A DNA stretch of 64,000 nt from positions 3,966,104-4,030,103 of the forward strand of contig NZ_LT629763.1 of NCBI RefSeq assembly GCF_900105255.1, in the 5' to 3' direction. Each line of letters begins with the position of its first letter. The first letter of the stretch is position 1. Of this stretch, positions 46,628-54,857 are shown one piece after another. The translations under genes and the position numbers were made by a program. Under the pieces are notes generated by a model, which was not told the DNA's origin, searched no databases, and was given only the letters and a program-made list of their open reading frames with translations. Origin of the DNA: Halopseudomonas sabulinigri (GTDB taxonomy: Bacteria > Pseudomonadota > Gammaproteobacteria > Pseudomonadales > Pseudomonadaceae).

Positions 46628-47266
46628 ATGAGCAAGCCCCTGATCCGGTGGGATCTCAACCCAGCCCGCACCGCCATTATTGTGGTGGATATGCAGAAGG
46701 TATTCTGCAACCCCACGGGTGCGTTGTACGTGAAGAATACCGCGCAGATCATCGCGCCCATCCTGCAGCTGACCACGGCTGCGCGCGCGGCTGAGGTGCC
46801 GGTGGTCTACCTGCGGCATATCGTCCGCGGGGATGGGTCGGATACCGGACGGATGCGCGATCTGTACCCCAATGTCGACCAGATACTGGCGCGCAGTGAG
46901 CCGGACGTAGAGGTTATTGACGAGCTGGCGCCGCAGCCCGGCGACATCGTTATCGACAAGCTGTTTTACAGCGGTTTTCACAATACCGATCTGGACACGG
47001 TGCTGCGCGCGCGGGATGTTGACACTATCATCGTCTGCGGCACGGTAACCAACGTCTGCTGCGAGACCACCATCCGCGATGGCGTGCACCGTGAGTACAA
47101 GGTGGTGGCGTTGAGCGACGCCAACGCGGCGATGGACTATCCGGATCTGGGTTTTGGGCCGACGGCGGCCGAGGAGATTCAGCGTGTGTCGCTGAGCACT
47201 ATTGCCTATGAGTTTGGCGAAGTGACCACCACGGCGGATGTTATCGAGCGATTGGGCGTGGCATGA
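46628..47266 (+). CDS. Cysteine hydrolase, isochorismatase family
   Basis: A 212-residue isochorismatase-fold hydrolase. The catalytic triad is visible as D21 (VVDMQ), K111 (IDKLFYSGFH) and C144 (GTVTNVCCETT). It has the cis-peptide context CGTVTN and an ending VIERL typical of the amidohydrolase branch (biuret, nicotinamide or carbamoyl-type amides), so it is probably not a true isochorismatase. GAGGAG lies upstream of the ATG. It is monocistronic and convergent with the fpv operon; the substrate is unknown. Confidence 0.85.
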   Translation: MSKPLIRWDLNPARTAIIVVDMQKVFCNPTGALYVKNTAQIIAPILQLTTAARAAEVPVVYLRHIVRGDGSDTGRMRDLYPNVDQILARSEPDVEVIDELAPQPGDIVIDKLFYSGFHNTDLDTVLRARDVDTIIVCGTVTNVCCETTIRDGVHREYKVVALSDANAAMDYPDLGFGPTAAEEIQRVSLSTIAYEFGEVTTTADVIERLGVA

Positions 47267-47274
47267 CGCCTGCT

Positions 47275-47313
47275 GCCAGACGGTGCGCGCTTGCGAACGC
47301 GGCACCGTCTGGC
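47275..47313. terminator. Bidirectional hairpin between convergent genes
   Basis: A 12-bp perfect stem GCCAGACGGTGC/GCACCGTCTGGC with a 15-nt loop fills the 54-nt gap between the hydrolase and fpvF stops. There is no strong T-run, but position and symmetry suggest termination for both strands. Confidence 0.65.
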
Positions 47314-47320
47314 GCGCGGG

Positions 47321-48244
47321 TCAGGGGGCGAAGGCTTCCAGCAGGTCTTTGATGTGGTTTTCCAGGTTGGTGACCGGGTCTGTGTCTGCCTCTTCCAGCA
47401 CTACCAGGCTGCTGTTGCTGGCGGCGATAGCGGCGAGAATATCGTCACTCGGCTGATTGGGGGCGAGCACCAGCGCTACCTCGTAGTCGTTCAGGGTCTG
47501 GGTCAGCTGCGCCAACTGCTCTGCACTCCAGCGGCGGGTGGTGGGTAACTCGAACGGTACCGGCTCCAGATTGAGGCCGCTGATCAGATAGTCAAAGTGC
47601 GCGCTGAGGCTGACCACGCTGAGGTTGTCGATTTCCGCCAGTTTGCTCTCACTGCTGGCGCTCAGTTGCAGCAGGCGATGTTTCAGGCTGGCCAGGTTCT
47701 GCTCGATTTTCGGTCTGGCATCAGGCGCCAGGCGCACCAGATCGGCGGCGATGATATCCGCCATACGACCCATATTAGTCGGCTCCAGCCAGGGCTGGGT
47801 GTCGAGCCCGTTGCCGCTGAGCGCAGGCTGGGTGGCAATGCCGGGCAAGGCGCCATCCACCGGCCTGGCCGCGTCTATCTCGATCACCCTGATGTTGCTG
47901 CGGCGGGCCAGCGGGTAAAGGCTGTCTTCCGGCCAGCTGGAGCGCAGGCTGATGACTGCATCGGCCGTTTTGGCCAGGCCTTCCAGCTTGGCGGCGCCGC
48001 GTCCGGCGAAGTAAGACGGCTGCCGGCTGCCGGGCAGATTGGCCGGGGCCGCACGCACCAGCTGCACACTACTGCCCTCAATCAGCATGGCGGTCAGGCC
48101 ATAGGTAATGGGTAGCGCGGCCAGTAGCTGTACCTGGGCCGCGGGCGAGGCGCTATCGTCGGCCGCTTGGGCCAGAACGGGGATGCTGCTGCCGACCAGC
48201 AGGGCCGTCAGCAGCGCTGTCAGCAGGCGAGGGGAGTGGCTCAT
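47321..48244 (-). CDS. fpvF: Second periplasmic metal-binding-type protein FpvF
   Basis: A 307-residue exported protein (signal peptide ending LAQAA) of the cluster A-I metal-binding fold. It lacks the canonical His-rich ligands of its paralogue FpvC: the region corresponding to NPHAYEPH reads NLPGSRQPSYFAG. In P. aeruginosa FpvF (PA2410) works with FpvC and can bind the siderophore pyoverdine rather than free metal; the degenerate ligand set here agrees. It is the last gene of the fpv operon and overlaps fpvE by 4 nt. Confidence 0.85.
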   Translation of the reverse strand: MSHSPRLLTALLTALLVGSSIPVLAQAADDSASPAAQVQLLAALPITYGLTAMLIEGSSVQLVRAAPANLPGSRQPSYFAGRGAAKLEGLAKTADAVISLRSSWPEDSLYPLARRSNIRVIEIDAARPVDGALPGIATQPALSGNGLDTQPWLEPTNMGRMADIIAADLVRLAPDARPKIEQNLASLKHRLLQLSASSESKLAEIDNLSVVSLSAHFDYLISGLNLEPVPFELPTTRRWSAEQLAQLTQTLNDYEVALVLAPNQPSDDILAAIAASNSSLVVLEEADTDPVTNLENHIKDLLEAFAP

Positions 48245-49146
48245 CCGATATTTCCTTTCAACTGCGGGAGGGTGCCGCGGGCGATAGCGGCGAGGGCGAA
48301 GAACAGGCCAGCGACCAGAATGATGGCCGCGCCGGAGGGGATCGGCAGATCAATCATGATCGGCAGCAGAATGCCGGCCAGGGTGCTGAGCGTCGCGATG
48401 AGCACCGAGTACCAGAAAAAGCCGCGCAGCGATTGCCCCACCAGCCGCGCCGCCGCCGCCGGAATCACCAGCAGCGCACCCACCAGAATCGCGCCAATGA
48501 CTTTCACTGCAGCGACGGTGATCAGGGTTACCAGTACCACAAACAGGTAGTCCATGGTTTTCACCGCGACGCCGCGTACCGCCGCCAGCTGGGGATTGAA
48601 GCTGGCCAGCATGATGCGGTTATAGAGCGGAATGGCCAGGCAGACCACCAGCGAGCCCACCCCGGCCAGCACGGCCAGATCGGTGCCGTTGACCGTGAGT
48701 ACCGAACCGAAGAGCACGTTTTCCAGAATGTGAATGTTGATCCGCCCGGCCAGTATCAGCAGCAGGCTGGCGCCGAGGGCCAGGGAGACCGAGAGGAACA
48801 CGCCGATCAGGGTATCCGGCGCAAGGCCGGTGCGGTTGCGCAGGTAGTTGAGCAACAGACCAAACAGCAGACAGTAGGCGAACAGGCTGCCGTACGGGCT
48901 GGTGTAGGGCTCGCCCAGCAGAATGCCGATGGCGACGCCGGTCAGCGCGGCGTGGCCGACCGCCTCAGAAAAGAAGGCGAAGCGCTTGACCACGACCAGG
49001 GTACCAAGACCTCCGAGTACCGGGCCGATCATCAACCCGGCCAGCAGCGCATTGACCACAAAACCGTAGGTGAGCATTTCCGGCAGGTAGCCGGCGCTGG
49101 CCCAGGCTTGAATGCCCAGGCGAAGGTGTTCGTAATCAAAGCTCAT
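48241..49146 (-). CDS. fpvE: ABC permease FpvE
   Basis: A 301-residue ABC-3 family metal-type permease with eight or nine predicted helices. Family landmarks are FSEAVGHAALTGVAIGILLGEP and VLVTLITVAAVKVIGAILVGALLVIPAAAA. With FpvD it forms the inner-membrane iron importer fed by FpvC/FpvF. It overlaps both neighbouring genes by 4 nt. Confidence 0.9.
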   Translation of the reverse strand: MSFDYEHLRLGIQAWASAGYLPEMLTYGFVVNALLAGLMIGPVLGGLGTLVVVKRFAFFSEAVGHAALTGVAIGILLGEPYTSPYGSLFAYCLLFGLLLNYLRNRTGLAPDTLIGVFLSVSLALGASLLLILAGRINIHILENVLFGSVLTVNGTDLAVLAGVGSLVVCLAIPLYNRIMLASFNPQLAAVRGVAVKTMDYLFVVLVTLITVAAVKVIGAILVGALLVIPAAAARLVGQSLRGFFWYSVLIATLSTLAGILLPIMIDLPIPSGAAIILVAGLFFALAAIARGTLPQLKGNIG

Positions 49147-49925
49147 GCGGGCTGCCCCTGCGGCGAGTGGTCGGTGCTGCGCGGATGGGTCGAGAACAGC
49201 GCGAGCAGACGCTCTGGCGTCAGTGCCTCGCGCGGGGTCGAGCTGAACAGAATCTGCCGGTTGAGCCCGCTGACGCGGTCGGCCATACGGCCCACGGCGG
49301 CAAGGTCGTGCTCGATCCAGAGCACGGTCACGCCGGCGGCGCGCCAGTGCTGCAGCAGCCGTTCAAACACCTGGATCCCTGCTTCGTCCAGCGCCGACAT
49401 AGGCTCATCCAGTACCAGCAGCTGTGGCGCCGGGATCAGGCCCTGGGCGAGTAGCACGCGCTGACGTTCACCACCGGACAGTGCGCCCATACGGCGCTTG
49501 CGCTTGCCCTGCATGCCGACCAGGTCGAGTGCCTCATCGATCGCTGCGCGAAAGCGCTTGGAGATGCCGAAAAAGGCCGGGCGGCGCTGGCACATGGCAG
49601 CCATGAAATCTTCCACACTGAGCGGCAGTCCGCGATCAAATTCCAACGCCTGCGGCACATAGCCAATCACGCCGGGGGCTTCTGGCCAGTGCAGGCGCAG
49701 CTCGCCCTGATGCGGCATTTGTCCCAGCAGGGTCTTGATCAGCGAGCTTTTGCCGCCGCCATTGGGGCCCACCAGCGCTTGTATGTCACCCGCGGCCACC
49801 TGCAAGTCGATGTGGCGCAGAATCTCGGTTCTACCCAGGCTCAGAGACACGCCGGCAAACTCGATGGCGGGCCCGCTGACCTGAGGTTGCAGCGCGCTCA
49901 ATGGCGCAGCACCGGCACTGTTCAT
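49143..49925 (-). CDS. fpvD: ABC ATPase FpvD
   Basis: A 260-residue ATP-binding protein with Walker A VGPNGGGKSSL, signature LSGGERQRVLLAQGL, Walker B LLVLDEPMSALD and switch His in WIEHDLA. It powers FpvE. An N-terminal extension of about 20 residues precedes the core fold. It overlaps fpvC and fpvE by 4 nt each, showing a tightly coupled operon. Confidence 0.92.
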   Translation of the reverse strand: MNSAGAAPLSALQPQVSGPAIEFAGVSLSLGRTEILRHIDLQVAAGDIQALVGPNGGGKSSLIKTLLGQMPHQGELRLHWPEAPGVIGYVPQALEFDRGLPLSVEDFMAAMCQRRPAFFGISKRFRAAIDEALDLVGMQGKRKRRMGALSGGERQRVLLAQGLIPAPQLLVLDEPMSALDEAGIQVFERLLQHWRAAGVTVLWIEHDLAAVGRMADRVSGLNRQILFSSTPREALTPERLLALFSTHPRSTDHSPQGQPA

Positions 49926-50863
49926 TGGGCCGACTCCTGGATCGCGCGCACCACAGTATCAAGGTTCTGCTGCATGCCCTGTTGATAGAGTTCCGGGCTG
50001 TATTCGCCGTAGGAGATGTGCGTCAGGGCATAGAGCTTCACGCCCGACTCACGCTGGATGGTGTCGACGTACGCCGAGGGAAAGTCGATCTCGGAGAAGA
50101 TCACCTGAACGTCCAGCTCCTTGAGTTGATCGATGGTTTTCTTCAGCTGGCTGGGGCTGGGCTCGATACCGTGGGCCGGCTCCACCACGGCGGTGACATC
50201 CAGCCCAAACTCGCGCAGCAGGTAGTCGTAGGCGCCGTGGATGGTGGCGACGCGCAGCTCGGCGTTGGGCGCATCTGACAGTTTGGCCAGCGCATCGGCG
50301 CGCATCTTGCGCAGCGTGCGGCCGTAGCTGCGGGCGTTGCGAATGTAGGTACTGGCGTTATCGGGATCGAGTTTGCCGAGTTCGCGGGCGATATTGTTGA
50401 CCTGCGCAATGCTGGCGCTGATCGACAGAAAAGTATGCGGGTTGACCACCTTGCCGGCGCCCCGCGCGGCGTTGCCGGTGGCGGCCAGCAGCGGCACGTT
50501 CTCATTGGCTTCGATGGTCGGGATGTCGGGCTTCTCGCTGGCGGCGATCATGCGGTCGGCAAAATCGTCGTGGCCGATGCCGTTGAGGACGATCACGTCC
50601 AGGGTACCGATGCGCTTGATGTCTTCAGAGTGCGGCTCGTAGGCGTGCGGGTTGAAGCCGGCGGGGATCAGGGGCACTACTTCGGCCTTGTCACCGACGA
50701 TATTGCTCACGTAGCTGTAGTAAGGGTGCAGGGTGATGCCGATACGCAGCGGTTTGGCGCTGTCGGCGTAGGTGGTCTGGCAGGTGAAGAGGGCGATCAG
50801 GCTGAGCAGGGCCAGGCGCAGGAAGGTGCGTCGAGGAGTGGCGGCTTTGCGTGTCATGGTCAT
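49922..50863 (-). CDS. fpvC: Periplasmic metal-binding protein FpvC
   Basis: A 313-residue cluster A-I (ZnuA/MntC-like) binding protein with a signal peptide ending TTYAD (about 34). Predicted metal ligands are His in LHPYYSY, NPHAYEPHSED and NPHTF, plus an acidic residue in FSEIDFPSAY. In P. aeruginosa FpvC accepts iron released from reduced ferripyoverdine and hands it to FpvDE. Genomic annotation pipelines would probably call it a zinc or manganese binding protein; the operon context argues for iron. A second in-frame ATG is at 50857. Confidence 0.88.
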   Translation of the reverse strand: MTMTRKAATPRRTFLRLALLSLIALFTCQTTYADSAKPLRIGITLHPYYSYVSNIVGDKAEVVPLIPAGFNPHAYEPHSEDIKRIGTLDVIVLNGIGHDDFADRMIAASEKPDIPTIEANENVPLLAATGNAARGAGKVVNPHTFLSISASIAQVNNIARELGKLDPDNASTYIRNARSYGRTLRKMRADALAKLSDAPNAELRVATIHGAYDYLLREFGLDVTAVVEPAHGIEPSPSQLKKTIDQLKELDVQVIFSEIDFPSAYVDTIQRESGVKLYALTHISYGEYSPELYQQGMQQNLDTVVRAIQESAQ

Positions 50864-50912
50864 CCAGAAATAGGTTTCAGGTAAAAAGGTGAAGGCCCGG
50901 CGCTAGCCACGT

Positions 50913-51488
50913 TCAATGATCGCGGTGGCGCGTGACGCCGGCGTCAAACTGGATTGCCAGTTGCTTCCAGCCAGCAGCGATCAGCGCCTGATCACTCAAG
51001 CTGTCGGGAGCCGCAACCGGGGTTTTTGCGTGCAGCCACACGGCCTGGTTGATCTGCTCGGGTGCCGTCAGTCGCATGAGAAAGCTGCCGGCCACACTGG
51101 CGTCATCCGTCTGGCCCAGGTAGGCGCTGTCAGCACCGCGTTGAATCAGCTCCCAGTGATGGCCGCCGCGCTGCTCGGCGCTCATGTCGTGCATGAACGG
51201 CGGGAAGCCTTCTTCGCCCATCTGCTGCGGGCTGGGCAGCGCGCCAAGTTCATCGCGAATGAAAGGAATCTCTTCTGCCACCACGCGCAAATCGGCATAG
51301 ATGCCTTGCTCGGCGGCGCTCAGGTCACGGCGGGCATCGAGCTGGTAGTCTGCGATGCTTTGCTCGATGGGCGCTTCGTGGTGCCAAAGAATGATGGCAG
51401 CGGCGAGCGCGAGAATCAGTGCGCAAACCAGCGCAACATACAACGACTCGTGGCCGGCACCGGCCGGGCGTACGACTTGTACCGTCAC
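50913..51488 (-). CDS. fpvK: Inner-membrane protein FpvK (DUF6162-type)
   Basis: A 191-residue protein with one N-terminal membrane helix (about 16-36, LYVALVCALILALAAAIILW) and a periplasmic domain containing EEGFPPFMHDMSAEQRGGHHWE. It matches the fourth gene of fpvGHJK in size and topology. Its role in iron release is accessory and not biochemically defined. It overlaps fpvJ by 4 nt; a 49-nt gap, the only real one in the operon, follows before fpvC. Confidence 0.82.
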   Translation of the reverse strand: MTVQVVRPAGAGHESLYVALVCALILALAAAIILWHHEAPIEQSIADYQLDARRDLSAAEQGIYADLRVVAEEIPFIRDELGALPSPQQMGEEGFPPFMHDMSAEQRGGHHWELIQRGADSAYLGQTDDASVAGSFLMRLTAPEQINQAVWLHAKTPVAAPDSLSDQALIAAGWKQLAIQFDAGVTRHRDH

Positions 51489-51814
51489 GGGCCAGGTACT
51501 TCGGTGTGATCCACTTCAACCACGTGGCCGGGGCCGGCATCGAACAGGATGTAGAACTCGTCGTCCGGCCGCGCGAAGGTCATGCTGGAGTCGTCGCCGA
51601 GCTTGCCGGGCACCAGGATCTCTTCGTTGTAGCTGATCACATCCAGGGTTACCCCGGGCGCGCCGCTGCCATCGGAAAACCCGCCAGTGCAGCGGATCTC
51701 TTCCTCGCCGACCGGCTCGCAGGTGCACAGGGGGTTGTGCGCGAACGCCTGGCCTGTGGCCATGAGTAGCCCGGCAGTCAGGCCGCTCAGACCGAAACGC
51801 GATAGTGTTTTCAT
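51485..51814 (-). CDS. fpvJ: Periplasmic protein FpvJ
   Basis: A 109-residue exported protein. The signal peptide covers residues 1-25 (ending QAFAH). A Cys-rich start of the mature part (NPLCTCEPVGEEEIRCTGG) is followed by DGSGAPGVTLDVISYN, a nickel/heme-free transport-type beta domain. The ATG at 51814 overlaps fpvH by 4 nt; the longer frame to 51922 lies over fpvH. FpvJ interacts with FpvC in P. aeruginosa; the three Cys could bind iron or be redox active here. Confidence 0.82.
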   Translation of the reverse strand: MKTLSRFGLSGLTAGLLMATGQAFAHNPLCTCEPVGEEEIRCTGGFSDGSGAPGVTLDVISYNEEILVPGKLGDDSSMTFARPDDEFYILFDAGPGHVVEVDHTEVPGP

Positions 51815-52353
51815 TCGGTGTCTCCTCGTTGTTTCAGCCAGGCAACGGTTGCCGGTGAGGCCTGGGCCAGGGGAATAGAGCCTTGGTGCATGCTGCCGTC
51901 CCAGCCTTCCATGGTGACCCACAGCTGGTCATCGGCTTTGGCACGGGCGGGGACCGGCAGGCTGGCGCCCATGCGGTAGGGGCTGCCGAAGAACAGGGCG
52001 CCAGCTGCCCGCAGGCTGCGTGGCTTGCCGATACGCAAATAGGTGGCTTTGACCTCGTCGATGCAGGTGTCGCACAGCGCGGCGTTAAAGGCCTTGAAGT
52101 AACCTGCCGGGCCGGAAGAAACCGGGCCGTCCTCCCGCAGCTCGGCCAGCGTCAGGCTCCAGGGGCCCACCTCGATAACCCCGGCTTCACGCTGCCCCAG
52201 CCCGGTATCACCGCGAAACAGCGCGGCATCCTGGAAGTAACGCGGCATGAAGCCTAGCGGAATCAACACCAGCAGAATGTTCAGGTGAAAGCGCCAGCGC
52301 TGCCACAGACGGCCCAGGGTGCTTGGTGCAGGTGGGTTGGTTGCGGTCTTCAT
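51811..52353 (-). CDS. fpvH: Inner-membrane protein FpvH
   Basis: A 180-residue protein with a single N-terminal membrane helix (about 20-38, HLNILLVLIPLGFMPRYF) and a periplasmic domain with a CDTC motif (about residue 90) and a conserved GSPYRMGASLPVPARAKADDQLWVTMEGWDG segment. It matches fpvH in order and size, and is needed with FpvG for efficient iron release in P. aeruginosa. The ATG at 52353 overlaps the fpvG stop (ATGA); the upstream frame to 52536 is fpvG shadow. Confidence 0.83.
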   Translation of the reverse strand: MKTATNPPAPSTLGRLWQRWRFHLNILLVLIPLGFMPRYFQDAALFRGDTGLGQREAGVIEVGPWSLTLAELREDGPVSSGPAGYFKAFNAALCDTCIDEVKATYLRIGKPRSLRAAGALFFGSPYRMGASLPVPARAKADDQLWVTMEGWDGSMHQGSIPLAQASPATVAWLKQRGDTE

Positions 52354-53552
52354 ACGCGACCCTCGGCTGATTGGCCCAGCGTGTGCTGTGGCTGCGTTTG
52401 GCTGGCTCCGGCCTGATTGCTTTTCTTGAGTGCCTTGGCGGTGGCGATGGCGGTGCGCTTGCTCCAGATCAGCAAGCCGCTGAGTACCATCATGCTCAGT
52501 ACCAGGCCGAAGAAGAACCAGATCAACTTGATCCACAGGCCGCCGAAGTCACCGGTATGCAGGGGGCGCATCGACTCGGTAACGAACTCAAGCGAGCTGC
52601 GATCGCTCAGCAGGCGAGTGTATTCCACGTCGCCATCATAGGGATTGATGCCGGCGGTCTGGTTCATCAAGGGATACCAGCCGCGGCCACTGACAAACAG
52701 CAAACTGTAGGCGTTGCCGGGCAGAAAGACCGAGCTCGCCTCCAGGGTGGGGATCTTGTCGATGGCGCGGGCAATCGCCTCATCGGTACTCAACTGGGCT
52801 GGCGCGTACAGGTCATCGCTCTGCGGCACGTCCTCGCGGGAAATAACCGGCGGCACGCCCTCGGTTGAGATGGAGATGTGGTTGTCAAACAGCAGCGCCT
52901 GAATCAGGAACCAGGTGCCGGTAATGGAAATGACCGCAATGAACCAGATCGACCAGATACCGCTGAGGCGGTGAAAGTCACCCCAGAAGATGCGTGCGCC
53001 CTGGCGTACGCGCAGGCGCGGCGAGAAAAAGCCTTTCCAGAATTTCTTGTAGACTACCAGCCCGGTGATCAGCGACACCAGCATCGGCAGACCCAGGAAG
53101 GACACCAGGTACCAGCCCCAGCTGAAGCCGTTGGTGAACGGCACCAGCCACCAGCCGTGCAGTGCGCGGGTGAACTGGCGGAAATCGAATGTGGGGCTAA
53201 CGCCCTGAATGTTGCCGGTGTATGGATTGACGTAGAGCGTGGGTGAGCTGCCGTCGGGGTAGCTGACACGCGCGCGAATGGCAAAGTGCGACTCGTGCGG
53301 CTGGCTGAGCGACTGCACCTTGATGTCGGGCTCCGCTTCATTGATTTTTTGCAGTACGGCGCCAAAGCTCAGGCGTTCGGCGTCAGCTGTGGGTTTGGGT
53401 GCCCGCACGGCGGGGTCAGCCAGCCAGACGATTTCCTGGCTGACGGTTGCCAGGGTGCCGGTAACGCAGACAATGAGCACGAAAAACCAGACCGGCAACG
53501 CCAGCCAGCTGTGCACCAGGAACCAGATTTTCGAGCGGGACTTCTTCGACAT
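52350..53552 (-). CDS. fpvG: Ferri-siderophore reductase FpvG (PepSY-associated membrane protein)
   Basis: A 400-residue PepSY_TM-family inner-membrane protein with four predicted helices (about 14-34, 145-170, 190-215, 340-365). Conserved features are FLVHSWLALPVWF, the periplasmic PepSY segments and DFHRLSGIWSIWFIAVISITGTW with heme- or metal-type His residues. FpvG reduces iron in the ferri-pyoverdine complex so it can be released. It is the first gene of an eight-gene operon, with a Fur-box-like palindrome 132 nt upstream. Confidence 0.88.
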   Translation of the reverse strand: MSKKSRSKIWFLVHSWLALPVWFFVLIVCVTGTLATVSQEIVWLADPAVRAPKPTADAERLSFGAVLQKINEAEPDIKVQSLSQPHESHFAIRARVSYPDGSSPTLYVNPYTGNIQGVSPTFDFRQFTRALHGWWLVPFTNGFSWGWYLVSFLGLPMLVSLITGLVVYKKFWKGFFSPRLRVRQGARIFWGDFHRLSGIWSIWFIAVISITGTWFLIQALLFDNHISISTEGVPPVISREDVPQSDDLYAPAQLSTDEAIARAIDKIPTLEASSVFLPGNAYSLLFVSGRGWYPLMNQTAGINPYDGDVEYTRLLSDRSSLEFVTESMRPLHTGDFGGLWIKLIWFFFGLVLSMMVLSGLLIWSKRTAIATAKALKKSNQAGASQTQPQHTLGQSAEGRV

Positions 53553-53906
53553 GAGTTCAACTTCTTCAATGATCCGCCAGCGCGGTTATCTCCATTGGGG
53601 CGGCGGGCAGCAGGGCAATGCAATCTGTGCCTCAGCAAAGTGCCGATGAAGAAAATAACCATAGAGGTGGAGAACGTGATGTTAATGCGAACTGTTAGCA
53701 TTTTCTTATTTTCTCGGGGTGCTTGTCCATCACAAAATCGCCCATTTTCTCAGGCCAGCGCGGGTTGGGGTGCAGTGCAGCAATGGTTGCGGGCGGGTTA
53801 TCGCGATTATCAGGCTGTATTTAAGCCGCGTTCTGTTTAACACTTGCAGGTCGAGGTGCGATGCGCCCTTAGCTTGCCACCCACCCATGGATGCAGGATC
53901 CGCAAT
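53553..53906. other. Divergent promoter region of fpvG and the acyl-CoA-dehydrogenase-like gene
   Basis: These 354 bases hold no supported gene. They are more AT-rich at 53640-53720, where the Fur-like palindrome lies (listed separately), and carry the AGGA ribosome site of the rightward gene at the end. Confidence 0.5.
53684..53702. promoter_or_regulatory. Fur-box-like palindrome upstream of fpvG
   Basis: AATGCGAACTGTTAGCATT is a 9-1-9 palindrome with one mismatched pair, in the form of Pseudomonas Fur sites. Its location upstream of an iron-acquisition operon supports iron-dependent repression. A TTATTTTCTC AT-rich tract lies next to it. Confidence 0.7.
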
Positions 53907-54857
53907 ATGCAGTTTGCCTTGTTGGAATGGTGTTTACAGGCGCCGCTGGCGACGCCGGAGATGGACTCGGCCGATGCTTGGTTAGCGTGCTGGCAGCAGT
54001 TGCCCTTTGCTGATGCGTCCGCCATGCAACTGGCAGTACAGGGCGGTTTTCAGGCGGATCGCGCTGCCTGGGCGTTTGCCAGCGGCTATCAGGCGGCGTT
54101 GCGCGCTCAGTTCCCCTCAGCCGAGGGCGACGGCCTGTACGCGTTCTGCCTGACCGAGCAGGGCGTGCGGAGTTCGCGCCAGCTGCATAGCCGTTGGTGG
54201 CACACAGAGACGGGCGTGGCGCTGCAGGGCAGCAAGGGTTGGGCGCCGCTGTTTGAGCAGTGCCGCGCCTTTTATGTGGCCTGCCGCAGCGCAGACGGTG
54301 CCGCGCCGGATGAGCAGGAGCCCGGCGGTTTCCGCATCCTGCGCGTGGCGACTACTGCCAAAGGCGTGACCTTTACTCCCCGTGCGCCCGGCAGCTTCAT
54401 GCCGGAGCTGCCCACGGCGCGCCTGCAACTGGATGGCGTGGTGCTGTGCGCCGATGCGCTGTTGCCGGGCGATGGCTGGCACGCTTACGCCAACCCTTTT
54501 TCAGTGCAGGAAGAGCTTTATGTCAGTGCGGCGTTGTTGGCCTACCTGCTGCGCGAAGGGCGCAGTAACGAGTGGCCTGTAAGCTATCTGCAGCAGTTGC
54601 TGGCCGCACTGGCGCTGTTTGCCGAGCTGGCAGGCAGCGACGGCAAGGCGACGATTTCCCGCGTGGTGCTGAGTGGGGCCACGGCCTGGGCGCGTCAGCT
54701 GTTTAATGAGGCCAATGCGCTTTGGGCTGTCGCCCCCGATGACGCACGGGCGCAACGCTGGCTGCGTGATCAGCCGATCCAGACGCTCTGGGCTGGCAGC
54801 AGCGCCCAGCGTGGCGCCAAGGCTTGGCAGGCGGTTTGTGCGCAGGTCAGCTCGTGA
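53907..54857 (+). CDS. Acyl-CoA-dehydrogenase-like protein of unknown function
   Basis: A 316-residue protein with weak but recognisable acyl-CoA dehydrogenase fold features: an N-terminal helical part, a middle beta domain with TETGVALQGSKGWAPL and RILRVATTAKGVTFTP, and a helical C terminus. The usual catalytic Glu and strong FAD motifs are not evident and the length is short, so activity is uncertain. The ATG at 53907 has AGGA at proper spacing; the extension to 53844 was not used. The following gene overlaps by 4 nt. It is divergent from fpvG. Confidence 0.65.
   Translation: MQFALLEWCLQAPLATPEMDSADAWLACWQQLPFADASAMQLAVQGGFQADRAAWAFASGYQAALRAQFPSAEGDGLYAFCLTEQGVRSSRQLHSRWWHTETGVALQGSKGWAPLFEQCRAFYVACRSADGAAPDEQEPGGFRILRVATTAKGVTFTPRAPGSFMPELPTARLQLDGVVLCADALLPGDGWHAYANPFSVQEELYVSAALLAYLLREGRSNEWPVSYLQQLLAALALFAELAGSDGKATISRVVLSGATAWARQLFNEANALWAVAPDDARAQRWLRDQPIQTLWAGSSAQRGAKAWQAVCAQVSS

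Noticed and set aside
46628..47266. Isochorismatase of siderophore synthesis next to iron genes
   Set aside because: There is no aryl-carrier domain and no ent/dhb genes; it is monocistronic and convergent with fpv, fitting a general cysteine amidohydrolase better.
46319..47305. 328-residue open frame antisense to the cysteine hydrolase
   Set aside because: The plus-strand gene has an intact catalytic triad and ribosome site; the antisense frame is low-complexity Arg/Gln/His-rich without motifs.
47321..50863. znuABC zinc or mntABC manganese transporter
   Set aside because: The ABC genes look like zinc/manganese importers, but the eight-gene order with PepSY reductase, the two binding proteins and the Fur-like rather than Zur-like site identify the fpv iron-release operon.
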